The notes under the pieces: model-generated
What the model saw: the letters and a program-made list of their open reading frames with translations, nothing else
What the model was told of the DNA's origin: nothing
Databases searched by the model: none
Assembly (NCBI GenBank): GCA_019745155.1
Contig: JAIETM010000005.1
Span: 124,001 to 188,000, forward strand
Length of the DNA stretch: 64,000 nucleotides
From: Chitinophagaceae bacterium
Lineage (GTDB): Bacteria; Bacteroidota; Bacteroidia; Chitinophagales; Chitinophagaceae
Direction of reading: 5' to 3'
Shown here: piece by piece, positions 42,836 through 51,935 of the stretch
Layout of the letters: each line of letters opens with the position of its first letter
How positions within the stretch are numbered: the stretch's first letter is position 1
Made by a program: the position numbers and the translations under genes

Positions 42836-43756
42836 ATGAGAAACATCCTGGGTTTTCTTGCAGCAGCTTTGCTTCTGGCATCCTGCTCTCAGTACGAAAA
42901 AGCACCATCCGGTATGGTGTATAAGATCACGCATGGCAGCAGTAAAGAAAAGCTGAAGCATGGTCAGTTTGTAAAATTCAATATCAGCTTTGCCATTCCT
43001 GAAAAAGATACTGTGTTGAACAGTTCATTCGGTAAAGTACCCGCTTACTTTATGATTGATTCTGGACGTCTTACCAAACATAATTTCACTGAAATTCTGA
43101 TGCTCTGTGCAGTGGGTGATGTGGTTGATTTCAAACTGAGCAATGATACCCTGAAGAACATGGGTGCTATTGAATACAATGCAACTTTCCCTAAAGGTGG
43201 CATGATTACCGGAAAAGCTGAGTTTATCAAAGTTTTCGCAACAGAAGCTGAAATGATGGCCGACTATCAAAAAGAGGTACTTGCACAGCGTGATCGCGAA
43301 ATGGATGCTTTGGTTAAAGTAGCTGAGAAAAAGGGCGAAAAATACATCAAGGATACAGCCGGTGTGGTAGTTGTACTGAAAACTGCAGGAGATACAACTA
43401 AAGCAGTTGCCGGTAAAACAGCTAGTGTTTTCTACAAAGGATACCTGGCTGATGGTAAAGATGCCGGTAAGGAATTCGATTCTAACATGAGCAAGGAAAA
43501 GAATCCTAACCAACAACCTTATGATGTAAACGTTGGTACAGGTTCTGTTATCCGCGGTTGGGAACTGGCCTTAAAATATTTTGGAAAGGGTGGTAAGGGT
43601 ACGATCTATGTACCTTCTATGAATGCCTATGGTCCTCAGGGTTCACCCCCAGTAATCCCTGCTTACAGCAATCTGGCTTTTGATATTGAAGTAACAGATG
43701 TAAAGCAAGGTCCTCCGCCTGCTCCTCAGGCAATTCCGGTTCTTCCAAGAAACTAA
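42836..43756 (+). CDS. FKBP-type peptidyl-prolyl isomerase lipoprotein
   Basis: A 306-residue lipoprotein (signal MRNILGFLAAALLLASCS). It has an N-terminal FKBP-like region (about residues 25-125) and a C-terminal FKBP domain with VFYKGYLADGKDAGKEFDSN, VIRGWELALKYFGKGGKGTI and YVPSMNAYGPQGSPPVIPAY (about 195-290). It probably folds proteins at the cell envelope. It forms a two-gene unit with the DHH phosphoesterase and ends before the shared terminator with folP. Confidence 0.9.
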   Translation: MRNILGFLAAALLLASCSQYEKAPSGMVYKITHGSSKEKLKHGQFVKFNISFAIPEKDTVLNSSFGKVPAYFMIDSGRLTKHNFTEILMLCAVGDVVDFKLSNDTLKNMGAIEYNATFPKGGMITGKAEFIKVFATEAEMMADYQKEVLAQRDREMDALVKVAEKKGEKYIKDTAGVVVVLKTAGDTTKAVAGKTASVFYKGYLADGKDAGKEFDSNMSKEKNPNQQPYDVNVGTGSVIRGWELALKYFGKGGKGTIYVPSMNAYGPQGSPPVIPAYSNLAFDIEVTDVKQGPPPAPQAIPVLPRN

Positions 43757-43777
43757 TTTGCTAAGCATAAGAGATTT

Positions 43778-43810
43778 ATCCCCTCACAGTTTTTGTGGGG
43801 GGATTTTTTA
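43778..43810. terminator. Terminator between FKBP gene and folP
   Basis: A 10-bp stem, atcccctcac/gtggggggat with one G-U pair, is followed on the plus strand by TTTTTT. Its 3' T run overlaps the folP stop codon region of the convergent gene. Confidence 0.75.
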
Positions 43811-44638
43811 TGCCTGCTGCATAGCAGTATAGAGTTGTATTGCTTCAACTGCTTCCCGCACATCGTGTACACGCAATATTCGTGCGCCATGCATAAGACC
43901 AATGGTGTTTAGTACAGTAGTGCCATTCAAAGCTGCTGCAGCTGTTGTATTTAATGTCTTGTAAATAGTAGATTTCCTTGATACGCCAAGCAAGAGCGGA
44001 CAACCCAACATTTGAAATGCCTGTAATTGTTTCAATAATTGAAAATTGTGCTGTATGGTTTTACCAAAGCCAAAACCTGGGTCGATGATCACATCCTTAA
44101 TGCCAGTTTGCCTGCAGTGTGCAACCTGTTGAATGAAAAAGTCAAGTACTTCTGTTACAACATTGCTGTATAGTGGATTTTGCTGCATGTTTGCTGGATT
44201 CCCCTGCATATGCATGCAGACATAAGGTGCCTGCAAATCTGCAACAGTACCCAACATTTCCGGATCTAGCAGACCACCGCTGATATCATTCACGATACTG
44301 GCACCCGCCGCCACAGCTGCTTTTGCAACTGCTGCATGGTAAGTGTCCACAGAAATGAAGGCTTCCGGAAAAGCTTTGTGCACCGCTTCAATAGCCGGTG
44401 CTACACGATCGATTTCCGCATTTGCGCCAATCTGTTCGCTGCCAGGCCTGGTGCTTTGTCCGCCAAGATCCAAAATTGTTGCACCATCCGCCAGCATCTG
44501 CTGGGCTGTTGTTACCACTTCCGCCAAAGCGGTATGCCTGCTTCCTGCATAAAAGGAATCAGGTGTGGTATTGATGATGCCCATCACAACTGGTTTATCC
44601 AGTGTCAATAAACGGCCTTTACAGTTGAGTGTTAACAT
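43808..44638 (-). CDS. folP: Dihydropteroate synthase
   Basis: A 276-residue TIM-barrel enzyme of folate synthesis joining 4-aminobenzoate to hydroxymethyl-dihydropterin diphosphate. Motifs: VMGIINTTPDSFYAGSR (residues 18-34), ILDLGGQSTRPGSEQI, ISVDTYHAAVAKAA, IVNDISGG, DVIIDPGFGFGKTIQHN and LLLGVSRKSTIY, all present and in the normal order. A -7 box is at 44668-44675, facing the divergent DUF1599 gene. Confidence 0.97.
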   Translation of the reverse strand: MLTLNCKGRLLTLDKPVVMGIINTTPDSFYAGSRHTALAEVVTTAQQMLADGATILDLGGQSTRPGSEQIGANAEIDRVAPAIEAVHKAFPEAFISVDTYHAAVAKAAVAAGASIVNDISGGLLDPEMLGTVADLQAPYVCMHMQGNPANMQQNPLYSNVVTEVLDFFIQQVAHCRQTGIKDVIIDPGFGFGKTIQHNFQLLKQLQAFQMLGCPLLLGVSRKSTIYKTLNTTAAAALNGTTVLNTIGLMHGARILRVHDVREAVEAIQLYTAMQQA

Positions 44639-44667
44639 TGCAGGTATTCAAGTATATTGCGAGGGTT

Positions 44668-44675
44668 CAAAGATA
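44668..44675 (-). promoter_or_regulatory. -7 box of folP (TATCTTTG)
   Basis: TATCTTTG on the minus strand matches TAnnTTTG and lies about 30 bases before the folP start codon. Confidence 0.6.
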
Positions 44676-44686
44676 GCAAGGTAAAG

Positions 44687-45232
44687 ATGAGCAATACCAA
44701 TAATCAATACGATCAGGCAGTCGCTTCGTGTAAAGATATATTTATCAAAAAAACCACGGATTACGGTACATCCTGGCGCGTACTGCGCACCATCTCAGTG
44801 GTAGACCAGATTTTCATCAAAGCATTACGCATCAGAACCATACAGGATAAAGGAGTACAACGAGTAGGAGATGATATTGCTTCTGAATTCAAAGGCATCA
44901 TCAATTATGGTGTAATCGGACTCATTCAACTTGCGCTCAATAAACCGGCAGTGGAAGATGTGGCAGTTGCCCAAGTGAATGCCTGGTATGAGCAATACAT
45001 TGGTCAGGCTAAATCAACGATGCTGGACAAAAACCATGATTATGGTGAAGCATGGCGCGATATGAGCCAGCAAAGTTTTGCAGATTTGATTTTAGTGAAA
45101 TTGCTTCGCATCAAACAGATTCTGAGTAATGATGGTAAAACCCTGATCAGCGAGGGTATTGATGCCAATTACATAGATATTATCAATTATGCCGTGTTTG
45201 CATTGATCCTGATGGAGGAGGGCAAACATTGA
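44687..45232 (+). CDS. DUF1599 protein with two repeated halves
   Basis: A 181-residue protein made of two similar units, one with TTDYGTSWRVLR ... IINYGVIGLIQLAL and one with NHDYGEAWRDMS ... IINYAVFALILME. This is the DUF1599 architecture; the function is unknown, though the DYGxxW pattern suggests a nucleotide-related fold. The ATG at 44687 has a purine-rich aaggtaaag before it; a TTG at 44657 was rejected. It begins a four-gene run, with the next ATG one base after its stop. Confidence 0.87.
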   Translation: MSNTNNQYDQAVASCKDIFIKKTTDYGTSWRVLRTISVVDQIFIKALRIRTIQDKGVQRVGDDIASEFKGIINYGVIGLIQLALNKPAVEDVAVAQVNAWYEQYIGQAKSTMLDKNHDYGEAWRDMSQQSFADLILVKLLRIKQILSNDGKTLISEGIDANYIDIINYAVFALILMEEGKH

Positions 45233-45233
45233 T

Positions 45234-46319
45234 ATGCTGCAGGTACTGAACATAGCACTCCGTTGGCTGGTTGGGCTCTTGTTCATTGTATCAGGCTTGG
45301 TGAAAGTGAACGATCCAGCAGGCTTGAGTTACAAGATGCAGGAATTTTTTGAGGTCTGGGGCTGGCATGGCTTACACGACTATACACTTTGGCTGGCCAT
45401 TGTCATGAATATTTTTGAAGTGGTTGCCGGTGTTGCGGTGATCACAGGATGGCAGCAGAAATTATTCAACTGGCTGCTGTTGTTGCTCATTGTAGTATTT
45501 ACATTTCTTACAGGTTATGCGTTATTCTCGGGTAAGATCAAGACCTGTGGCTGCTTCGGCGATTGTTTGCCATTAACGCCTGCCATGTCTTTTGGAAAAG
45601 ATTTAGTCTTGCTTTGCTTGATTCTTTTGTTCTTCAAAATGCCTTATGCTTCCCGGTTTCAAACGCGCACATCTGTCATGCTGATTGCATTGGCTTTTGT
45701 GTTCAGTGCTTGGGCACAGGTATTTGTGCTGAAGCATTTGCCTTTCGTGGATTGTCTACCGTATAAAAAAGGAAACAATATTCTGCAGCAAATGCAGCGT
45801 CCAGATGGTTCGATGCCGGATAGTATAAGTATCATGTATCGTTACGCTAAAAATGGCAAAGAACTTAGTTTTGATGCCGAACATTTTCCGGATGATTTCG
45901 ATAGTACTTATGTCTTTCTCGACAGAAAGGATGTCGTCATCCGTAAAGGTGATGCAGTGCCGCCAATTACCGATTTTAGTTTATATACGCTAAGTAATAC
46001 AGATACAACACAAAAACTGTTTCAGTTCATACAGCCGTATTATCTGCTTTTCATGAAAGATGCGACAGTAAATGACACGCAAGCTTTGCGTGATTTGATA
46101 CAATCACTCACAGGTACAGATCAACAATGGTGGTTGGTGACTGCAGATGTAGATGCAGCCTTACAGTATGCAAGTCCTGCACATATTTTGAAAGCGGATG
46201 CAACCGTCATCAAAACAGCGGCGAGGGTAAATCCTACCTTATTCAAAATGCGCGGCGCTTTGATTGAAGGCAAGCGTGCTTTGGCAGATGCTGCGAATCT
46301 GATTCAACCCAATCCATAA
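45234..46319 (+). CDS. BT_3928-like DoxX/MauE-type membrane protein
   Basis: A 361-residue protein. The N-terminal 140 residues hold four transmembrane helices in the DoxX/MauE pattern (LLFIVSGLVKVNDPAGLSYK, then a conserved CGCFGDCLPL loop); a fifth helix follows, then a C-terminal periplasmic domain of about 180 residues with a thioredoxin-like look. The CxCFGDC cysteines suggest a redox partner role, which is an inference. It is coupled to DUF1599 upstream and to the ABC permease downstream (2 bases). Confidence 0.8.
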   Translation: MLQVLNIALRWLVGLLFIVSGLVKVNDPAGLSYKMQEFFEVWGWHGLHDYTLWLAIVMNIFEVVAGVAVITGWQQKLFNWLLLLLIVVFTFLTGYALFSGKIKTCGCFGDCLPLTPAMSFGKDLVLLCLILLFFKMPYASRFQTRTSVMLIALAFVFSAWAQVFVLKHLPFVDCLPYKKGNNILQQMQRPDGSMPDSISIMYRYAKNGKELSFDAEHFPDDFDSTYVFLDRKDVVIRKGDAVPPITDFSLYTLSNTDTTQKLFQFIQPYYLLFMKDATVNDTQALRDLIQSLTGTDQQWWLVTADVDAALQYASPAHILKADATVIKTAARVNPTLFKMRGALIEGKRALADAANLIQPNP

Positions 46320-46321
46320 CC

Positions 46322-47371
46322 ATGTTGCGCTACCTTGCTAGAAAATTGTTCTACGGTTGCCTTGTTTTGTTGGGCGTGGTCTTACTCATTTTCTTTTTAT
46401 TTCAAGGTTTTGGTGATCCGGCGAGATTGGTGATCGGCCAAACAGGGGATAGTGCTACACTGAAGAATATCCGCAAAGAGTTGGCATTAGATCAACCCAA
46501 ATCTGTTCAACTGCTGCAATACCTCAATGATGTGTCGCCTATTGCTGTGCATAGTAAAGCTGAAATTGAACAAAAGCAATTAAGAGGTTGGTTCTTTGGT
46601 GCTGGCGAGCAGCAATTCGGGATCAAGTTTCCTTATCTGCGTCAATCATACCAGTCCAAAAAACCGGTTGCAGATGTTTTGTTGGAAGCATTACCCGGCA
46701 CTTTATTATTGGCAGCTGCAGCTATGCTGTTTGCAACCGTGCTCGGTATTATCCTTGGCGTTATTGCTGCAACCAACAAAGACAGTTGGTTGGATACTGG
46801 CGCTGTGTTTTCCAGTGTGTTGGGTATTTCTGCCCCATCATTTTTTATGGGCATACTCATCGCGTATTTGTTCGGTTTTGTCTGGCATCAATACACGGGC
46901 TTACCCATGACAGGCAGCTTGTATGAAACCGATCCTTTCGAAGGAAGACAACTTTCTTTGCAAAACCTCATCCTGCCTGCCTTAACCCTGGGTATTCGTC
47001 CACTAGCTATCATAACACAGCTAACTCGTTCAGCGATGCTGGATGTGCTGAAACAGGATTATATCCGCACTGCTTATGCCAAGGGTTTATCGCGCAGCAA
47101 AGTAATCTGGAAACATGCGTTGCGGAACGCGTTAAATCCTGTGGTTACGGCTGTAACCGGTTGGTTTGCAGAACTTTTGGCAGGGGCTTTTTTTGTAGAG
47201 TATATTTTCGGCTGGAAGGGAATAGGTAAAGTAACCGTTGATGCTTTAGAAAAATTGGATTTTCCAGTTGTTATGGGTAGTGTGTTGCTTACGGCTTCAG
47301 GTTTTATCCTCGTCAATATACTGGCCGACTGGCTCTATGGTTGGTTAGACCCAAGAATCAGGTTGAAATAG
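46322..47371 (+). CDS. ABC transporter permease, DppB/OppB type
   Basis: A 349-residue inner-membrane permease of the peptide/nickel importer family. The first helix is followed by FGDPARLVIGQTGDSATLKN, a long periplasmic loop, and further helices with the permease EAA-type segment RTAYAKGLSRSKVIWKHALRNALNP (about residue 260). The end, ADWLYGWLDPRIRLK, is typical. No second permease, ATPase or binding protein gene is nearby, so partners must lie elsewhere. It sits in a run with DUF1599 and the DoxX-like gene. Confidence 0.92.
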   Translation: MLRYLARKLFYGCLVLLGVVLLIFFLFQGFGDPARLVIGQTGDSATLKNIRKELALDQPKSVQLLQYLNDVSPIAVHSKAEIEQKQLRGWFFGAGEQQFGIKFPYLRQSYQSKKPVADVLLEALPGTLLLAAAAMLFATVLGIILGVIAATNKDSWLDTGAVFSSVLGISAPSFFMGILIAYLFGFVWHQYTGLPMTGSLYETDPFEGRQLSLQNLILPALTLGIRPLAIITQLTRSAMLDVLKQDYIRTAYAKGLSRSKVIWKHALRNALNPVVTAVTGWFAELLAGAFFVEYIFGWKGIGKVTVDALEKLDFPVVMGSVLLTASGFILVNILADWLYGWLDPRIRLK

Positions 47372-47449
47372 GGTTGTGACTTTTGTCATGGTTTTTTGCA
47401 GAAACTTTCCTCAACTTGAGGGTAATCACACACCCTTAAATCTTCCAGT

Positions 47450-47893
47450 ATGAAATCCTTAGGCTACCTGATTCAGGACAAAGGTGCGCACATCAACTAT
47501 GTGCAATCCGGCTCACGTGTTATTGATGCTTTGGCATTGATGGCTGTAGAAAACGCTGCGTTTGTCGTTATTATGCAGAATGGCAAATATCTCGGTATTA
47601 TGACTGAGCGCGATTATGCGCAGAAGCTAGTGTTAAAAGGAAAGAAATCCAGTGAAACAACCGTGAATGAAATCATGACAACTGATTTACCAACTGTAAC
47701 AACAGATGATTCAGCTGAGCATGCGCTATTGATGATGCGTTCTTTCAGAACGAATATTCTGCCTGTGTTCGAGAATTATGAATTTGCCGGTATTGTAACA
47801 GTGAATATGCTGATGGGAGAAGCAATGCGGGAAATGAGTCATTTAGCAGGAAAGTCTGATCAGAATAAAGAATCGTTTTATTACTGGATCTAA
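47450..47893 (+). CDS. CBS-pair domain protein
   Basis: A 147-residue protein consisting of two CBS motifs (about residues 15-65 and 75-130), with YLGIMTERDYAQKLVLKGK and NEIMTTDLPTVTTDDSAEHA. CBS pairs bind adenine nucleotides and control other proteins; the target is unknown here. Its stop codon overlaps the end of the convergent DUF721 gene by four bases. Confidence 0.9.
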   Translation: MKSLGYLIQDKGAHINYVQSGSRVIDALALMAVENAAFVVIMQNGKYLGIMTERDYAQKLVLKGKKSSETTVNEIMTTDLPTVTTDDSAEHALLMMRSFRTNILPVFENYEFAGIVTVNMLMGEAMREMSHLAGKSDQNKESFYYWI

Positions 47894-48171
47894 CGTATCA
47901 CCACTTCATTGATTACGCGTTCTCCGAAAGCCTCGTTCACGCGGTCGATGATTTGTTGCTTCTGGTATAACAATTCTTGCTTTAAGGGTGCCACCTGTGT
48001 GTAGATAAACAGGGTCTGATTAATAATCTGAATCTTATCAGTATAGCGTGCAATGGTATTGCCCATGAGCTCTGCCCAGATATCTTCTATCTGCAAAGCA
48101 CGAATACCGTTTTTTAAACGGCTCTTCTCTAAGAAGTATTTCATGGCATCGCCCAAACTATACTCACCCAT
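47890..48171 (-). CDS. DUF721 (DciA-like) protein
   Basis: A 93-residue protein starting MGEYSLGDAMKYFLEKSRLK (ATG at 48171). It matches DUF721, the family of DciA, which helps load the replicative helicase. The IEDIWAELMGNTIARYTDKI and LFIYTQVAPLKQELLYQKQQ segments are typical. It follows recF on the same strand by 16 bases; recF-DUF721 neighbours are common and support a DNA-replication role. A longer frame up to 48225 runs into recF and was not used. Confidence 0.88.
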   Translation of the reverse strand: MGEYSLGDAMKYFLEKSRLKNGIRALQIEDIWAELMGNTIARYTDKIQIINQTLFIYTQVAPLKQELLYQKQQIIDRVNEAFGERVINEVVIR

Positions 48172-48187
48172 GAAGTAAAAGTAAGGC

Positions 48188-49267
48188 TTAAAGTTGGATG
48201 ATCTCGTATTCGCTGCCGATCTCATTCAGATGTGCTTCCAGTCTTTCTTTGTGGGTGTCTGTAATCAGTACCTGACTATCACTTTCTGTGCAAACCCATT
48301 CCAATAATTGGTGCATACGGCGGGCATCTAATTTTTCAAATACATCATCCAATAGTAGGATGGGGGCAAAACCCTTGGCTTGTTTCAACCATTGCCATTC
48401 AGCCAGCTTCAACGCAAATAAGAGGCTTTTTCTTTGACCCTGTGAAGCTTCTGTTTTAAACGCTTGCTCATCCATTTTAAATTCCAGATCATCCCGATGA
48501 ATGCCTGTTGTGGTTCTTTGTAAGATCAAATCCTTTTGCAAGCTTTGTTGCATAAGCTCACGCATGGGGCTATTGTGTAACTGACTTTGGTAATTCACTT
48601 GTAATCCATCATCAGCCTGGGCAATCTGCTGATAAAAGCGCAGGACGTTTTCTTTCAGTGTTGTAATAAAGTTGAAACGCTTTTCATAAATCAGTTGTCC
48701 TTGTACACTTAACTGATCTGATAAAATGTCCAGCACATCCATGCTGCCTTTCTGCTCTTGTAATTGTTTGAGCAAACTGTTTCGTTGCTGCAATAATTTC
48801 TGATACAACATCAGGCTTTGCAGGTAAGCAGGATCTGTCTGAGCTAAAATCGTATCCATGTATTTCCTGCGTGCCTCGCCGCCTTCATTGATCAGGCCAA
48901 TATCATCAGGCGCAATCATGACGCAGGGAAACTGGCCGATATGCTGTGAAAACTGTTTGTATGCCTCGCCGTTGAGTAATAATTCCTTTTTGCCTGTTTC
49001 GCGAATGATGGCACAAACAGTATCATTTTTCTCTGCGTTACTAAACCTGCCCTCTATACGCATGCCCTGCGCACCATGTAACACATTCGTTTGTTCCGGT
49101 CGGGTGAAATAGCTTCGGCTGAAGCAACAATAATAGGCTGCATCCAAGAGATTGGTCTTGCCTGATCCATTGCTGCCACAAATAGCCGTAATGCGCTTTG
49201 GAAAAAGAAAGCGTTTCTGGGTATAATTCCTGAATTGGAGCAATTCCAGTTGTTGGAGGTGCAACAT
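48188..49267 (-). CDS. recF: DNA replication and repair protein RecF
   Basis: A 359-residue SMC-like ATPase that helps load RecA at gaps. Walker A is GSNGSGKTNLLDA (about residues 30-42), the LELLQFRNY start motif is normal, the signature KTEASQGQRKSLLFALKLAE and Walker B PILLLDDVFEKLD lie near the C-terminus. The ATG at 49267 is preferred over a TTG at 49276. It is divergent from pyrR and followed by DUF721. Confidence 0.96.
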   Translation of the reverse strand: MLHLQQLELLQFRNYTQKRFLFPKRITAICGSNGSGKTNLLDAAYYCCFSRSYFTRPEQTNVLHGAQGMRIEGRFSNAEKNDTVCAIIRETGKKELLLNGEAYKQFSQHIGQFPCVMIAPDDIGLINEGGEARRKYMDTILAQTDPAYLQSLMLYQKLLQQRNSLLKQLQEQKGSMDVLDILSDQLSVQGQLIYEKRFNFITTLKENVLRFYQQIAQADDGLQVNYQSQLHNSPMRELMQQSLQKDLILQRTTTGIHRDDLEFKMDEQAFKTEASQGQRKSLLFALKLAEWQWLKQAKGFAPILLLDDVFEKLDARRMHQLLEWVCTESDSQVLITDTHKERLEAHLNEIGSEYEIIQL

Positions 49268-49348
49268 GGGCGGCAAAATAGGTTAAGTGCAGAAACCTTC
49301 CGAGTCTTTTAGTATAAACTGCCTATTTTTATTCCAAATTCATGGTGC

Positions 49349-49876
49349 TTGAAGCCGATTCTCACAGAACAACAGATGTCCCTGACGGTAAAGCGACTGG
49401 CGCAGCAGGTGTTGGAAAACCATCCGGGACTGGATAATACCGTTTTAATTGGATTACAACCACGTGGCGTACAGCTGAGCAACCGCATTGTACAATTGCT
49501 ACAGGAGCAGTTGTCGCCTGAAAAAGTGGTTTATGGTAAGCTGGATATCACTTTCTACCGTGATGATATCCGGAAAGAACTGCATATCGCCAATAAAACA
49601 GAGATTCCATTCAGTATAGAGAACAAAAATGTGGTCCTGATTGATGATGTACTCTTCACCGGCCGTACCATCCGGTCAGCACTGGATGCTTTGCTTGATT
49701 TCGGCAGACCAGCTAAAGTGCAGCTCTGTGTATTGATCGACCGGCGCTTTAGCAGAGAACTGCCCATTCAGCCGGATTATGTGGGTAGAACCATCGACAC
49801 TTTTGTGTCTCAAAAAGTAAAAGTATACTGGCAGGAGAAGGATGAACGTGATGCTGTAGAACTGCTGGATCATTGA
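49349..49876 (+). CDS. pyrR: PyrR-type pyrimidine regulator/uracil phosphoribosyltransferase
   Basis: A 175-residue phosphoribosyltransferase-fold protein. The PRPP loop is VVLIDDVLFTGRTIRSALDA (about residues 93-112), with IGLQPRGVQLSNRI and YRDDIRKEL characteristic of PyrR. The best start is a TTG at 49349 (MKPILTEQQMSLTVKRLAQQ), because the ATG at 49376 cuts off the first strand. PyrR binds pyr mRNA in Firmicutes; no anti-terminator leader was found here, so regulation is uncertain. pyrB follows after 31 bases. Confidence 0.9.
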   Translation: MKPILTEQQMSLTVKRLAQQVLENHPGLDNTVLIGLQPRGVQLSNRIVQLLQEQLSPEKVVYGKLDITFYRDDIRKELHIANKTEIPFSIENKNVVLIDDVLFTGRTIRSALDALLDFGRPAKVQLCVLIDRRFSRELPIQPDYVGRTIDTFVSQKVKVYWQEKDERDAVELLDH

Positions 49877-49892
49877 ATATTGCGCAAACCAT

Positions 49893-49900
49893 TATCTTCG
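49893..49900 (+). promoter_or_regulatory. -7-like box before pyrB (TATCTTCG)
   Basis: TATCTTCG differs from TAnnTTTG in one base and ends eight bases before the pyrB ATG. It may give pyrB its own promoter with a very short leader. Confidence 0.4.
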
Positions 49901-49907
49901 CACTTTA

Positions 49908-50834
49908 ATGAAACTCTCCACCAAACACCTGCTCGGAATCAGGAGCCTTCAACCAGAAGATATACAGCTTATTCTCTCTACCGCAGCCCAGTTTAAAGAA
50001 GTATTACAACGCCCGGTTAAAAAAGTGCCATCGCTTCGTGATGTAACCATTGTAAACCTGTTTTACGAGAATTCCACACGCACCCGCATGTCATTTGAAC
50101 TGGCAGAACGCCGTTTGAGTGCAGACGTCTTAAACTTCGCGGCAAGCACCTCATCTGCAGCCAAGGGAGAAACCCTTTTGGATACTGTGAACAATATCCT
50201 GAGCATGAAAGTGGATATGGTGGTGATGCGTCATAGTGCCAGTGGTGCACCGCATTTTCTGTCGCAGCATATTCCCGCAGCCATTGTGAATGCCGGTGAT
50301 GGTATCAACGAACATCCCACACAAGCTTTGTTGGATGCATTTTCCATGCAGGAGAAATTCGGTAAACTGCAAGGTTTGAAAGTGGCCATCATTGGCGATA
50401 TCATGCACAGCAGGGTAGCGCTCAGTAATATCTACTTATTAAAGAAAATGGGCGCTGATATTACCGTTGCCGGTCCACCAACACTCATTCCGAAATACAT
50501 AACTGACGCATTAGGTGTAAACGTTACATACAATGTAGAAGAAGTGCTGCGCTGGTGCGATGTGGCCAACGTGCTGCGTATCCAGCTGGAGCGACAAAAT
50601 CAACCATTGTTTTCCTCATTAAGAGAATATAACCTGGCTTACGGTATTAACCGCCGTATGCTGGAACGATTGCCCAAAGAAATCACCATCATGCACCCGG
50701 GCCCTATCAACAGAGGGGTGGAGCTCGACAGCGATGTGGCTGATGGTCCTCATTCAATTATCCTGAACCAGGTAGAAAACGGTGTGGCCACTAGAATGGC
50801 TGTGCTTTATCTGCTTGCGAACAGGGAAAACTAA
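49908..50834 (+). CDS. pyrB: Aspartate carbamoyltransferase catalytic subunit
   Basis: A 308-residue enzyme that makes carbamoyl-aspartate in pyrimidine synthesis. Motifs: FYENSTRTRMSFELAE (carbamoyl phosphate site, about residues 47-62), ASTSSAAKGETLLDT, GDGINEHPTQALLDAF and MHPGPINRGVELDSDVAD. No regulatory pyrI is visible, as is usual in this class. coaD begins 8 bases after its stop. Confidence 0.97.
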   Translation: MKLSTKHLLGIRSLQPEDIQLILSTAAQFKEVLQRPVKKVPSLRDVTIVNLFYENSTRTRMSFELAERRLSADVLNFAASTSSAAKGETLLDTVNNILSMKVDMVVMRHSASGAPHFLSQHIPAAIVNAGDGINEHPTQALLDAFSMQEKFGKLQGLKVAIIGDIMHSRVALSNIYLLKKMGADITVAGPPTLIPKYITDALGVNVTYNVEEVLRWCDVANVLRIQLERQNQPLFSSLREYNLAYGINRRMLERLPKEITIMHPGPINRGVELDSDVADGPHSIILNQVENGVATRMAVLYLLANREN

Positions 50835-50842
50835 ATGCCATT

Positions 50843-51322
50843 ATGGAACGCATCTGCTTATTTCCCGGAACATTTGATCCCATTACGATTGGACACCTGG
50901 ATATCATTGATCGTTCCATGGGTTTGTTCGACAAACTCTATGTGGGTATTGGTAAGAATATCAATAAAGCACCCATGTACAGTGATGAACAAAGACTGGA
51001 ATGGATTCAGGATATCTATAAAGACAATCCTAAAGTAGAAGCACTGATTTATGAGGGCCTTACGATTGAATGTTGTCGTCACGTTGGTGCGAAGTTTATT
51101 TTGCGCGGTATCCGTTATGTGAGCGATTTCGAATATGAAAAAGTGATTGCAGATATGAACCGCAGTTTGGATGCGGAAATTGAAACTATTTTCCTGACCT
51201 GCTCACCTCAATACACTTCAGTAGCATCTACACTCGTACGCGATGTGATCCGTAACGGTGGTGATGCATCCGCTTTTTTGCCTGCGCCTGTGCGAAAAGA
51301 TATTTATCCCAACGCGAAGTAG
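50843..51322 (+). CDS. coaD: Phosphopantetheine adenylyltransferase
   Basis: A 159-residue nucleotidyltransferase of CoA synthesis. Motifs: CLFPGTFDPITIGHLDIIDRS with the T/HxGH site (about residues 5-25), RGIRYVSDFEYEKVIADMNR and the C-terminal YTSVASTLVRDVIRNGGD. Length and order are normal for CoaD. It follows pyrB closely and is probably cotranscribed. Confidence 0.97.
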   Translation: MERICLFPGTFDPITIGHLDIIDRSMGLFDKLYVGIGKNINKAPMYSDEQRLEWIQDIYKDNPKVEALIYEGLTIECCRHVGAKFILRGIRYVSDFEYEKVIADMNRSLDAEIETIFLTCSPQYTSVASTLVRDVIRNGGDASAFLPAPVRKDIYPNAK

Positions 51323-51503
51323 TATTGGTGATTGATTATTTTCAATTGAATATTGTCAATCGAAAATTGTTAATTGTTAATTGAATTTTGGTAATTGTTG
51401 ATTGGTGATTGTGTCTTGGCGCAAACAATCATCACGCTTGAATTGTATTACTAACCATTCAACATTCTATCATTCTATCATTCACTCATCCAATCATTAA
51501 CCC
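51323..51503. other. Low-complexity AT-rich spacer before the thioesterase gene
   Basis: It consists of gattattttcaattgaata, ttgttaattgttaattg and attctatcattctatcattc words, with no gene. A promoter for the gene at 51504 is not obvious. Confidence 0.5.
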
Positions 51504-51932
51504 ATGTCAATCTGGTTTCACAAAGGGCTTACGGTAGAACAGTTTCAGTACCTTGGTAAAAACACATTAGGTGAGCATTTGGGCATGCAGTTCACGGAAA
51601 TTGGAGATGATTTCATCCGTGGTACCATGCCGGTTGATCATCGTACCCACCAGCCTTATGGCTTATTACATGGTGGTGCTTCTGTTGCATTGGCAGAAAC
51701 ACTGGGTAGTGTGGGCGCTGCATTAACGGTGGATCATGAAAAGTTAATGTGCGTGGGTTTGGAGATCAATGCCAACCATGTGCGTAGTGTAAGAAGCGGT
51801 GTAGTAACAGGTACAGCCAAGCCTATTCATATTGGTGCAACTACACAAGTCTGGGATATTCGCATCACAGATGAGCGCGATAAACTGGTTTGTGTAAGCC
51901 GCTTAACTGTGGCTGTGTTGAAGCGTAAATAA
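51504..51932 (+). CDS. Hotdog-fold thioesterase (PaaI/YdiI type)
   Basis: A 142-residue single hotdog domain protein. The catalytic region is HQPYGLLHGGASVALAETLGS (about residues 49-69), typical of the YdiI/MenI and 4-hydroxybenzoyl-CoA thioesterase group, with GLEINANHVRSVRSGVVTG following. It hydrolyses an acyl-CoA; the substrate (for example DHNA-CoA) cannot be decided. It ends three bases before the convergent kelch-like gene. Confidence 0.9.
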   Translation: MSIWFHKGLTVEQFQYLGKNTLGEHLGMQFTEIGDDFIRGTMPVDHRTHQPYGLLHGGASVALAETLGSVGAALTVDHEKLMCVGLEINANHVRSVRSGVVTGTAKPIHIGATTQVWDIRITDERDKLVCVSRLTVAVLKRK

Positions 51933-51935
51933 TTT

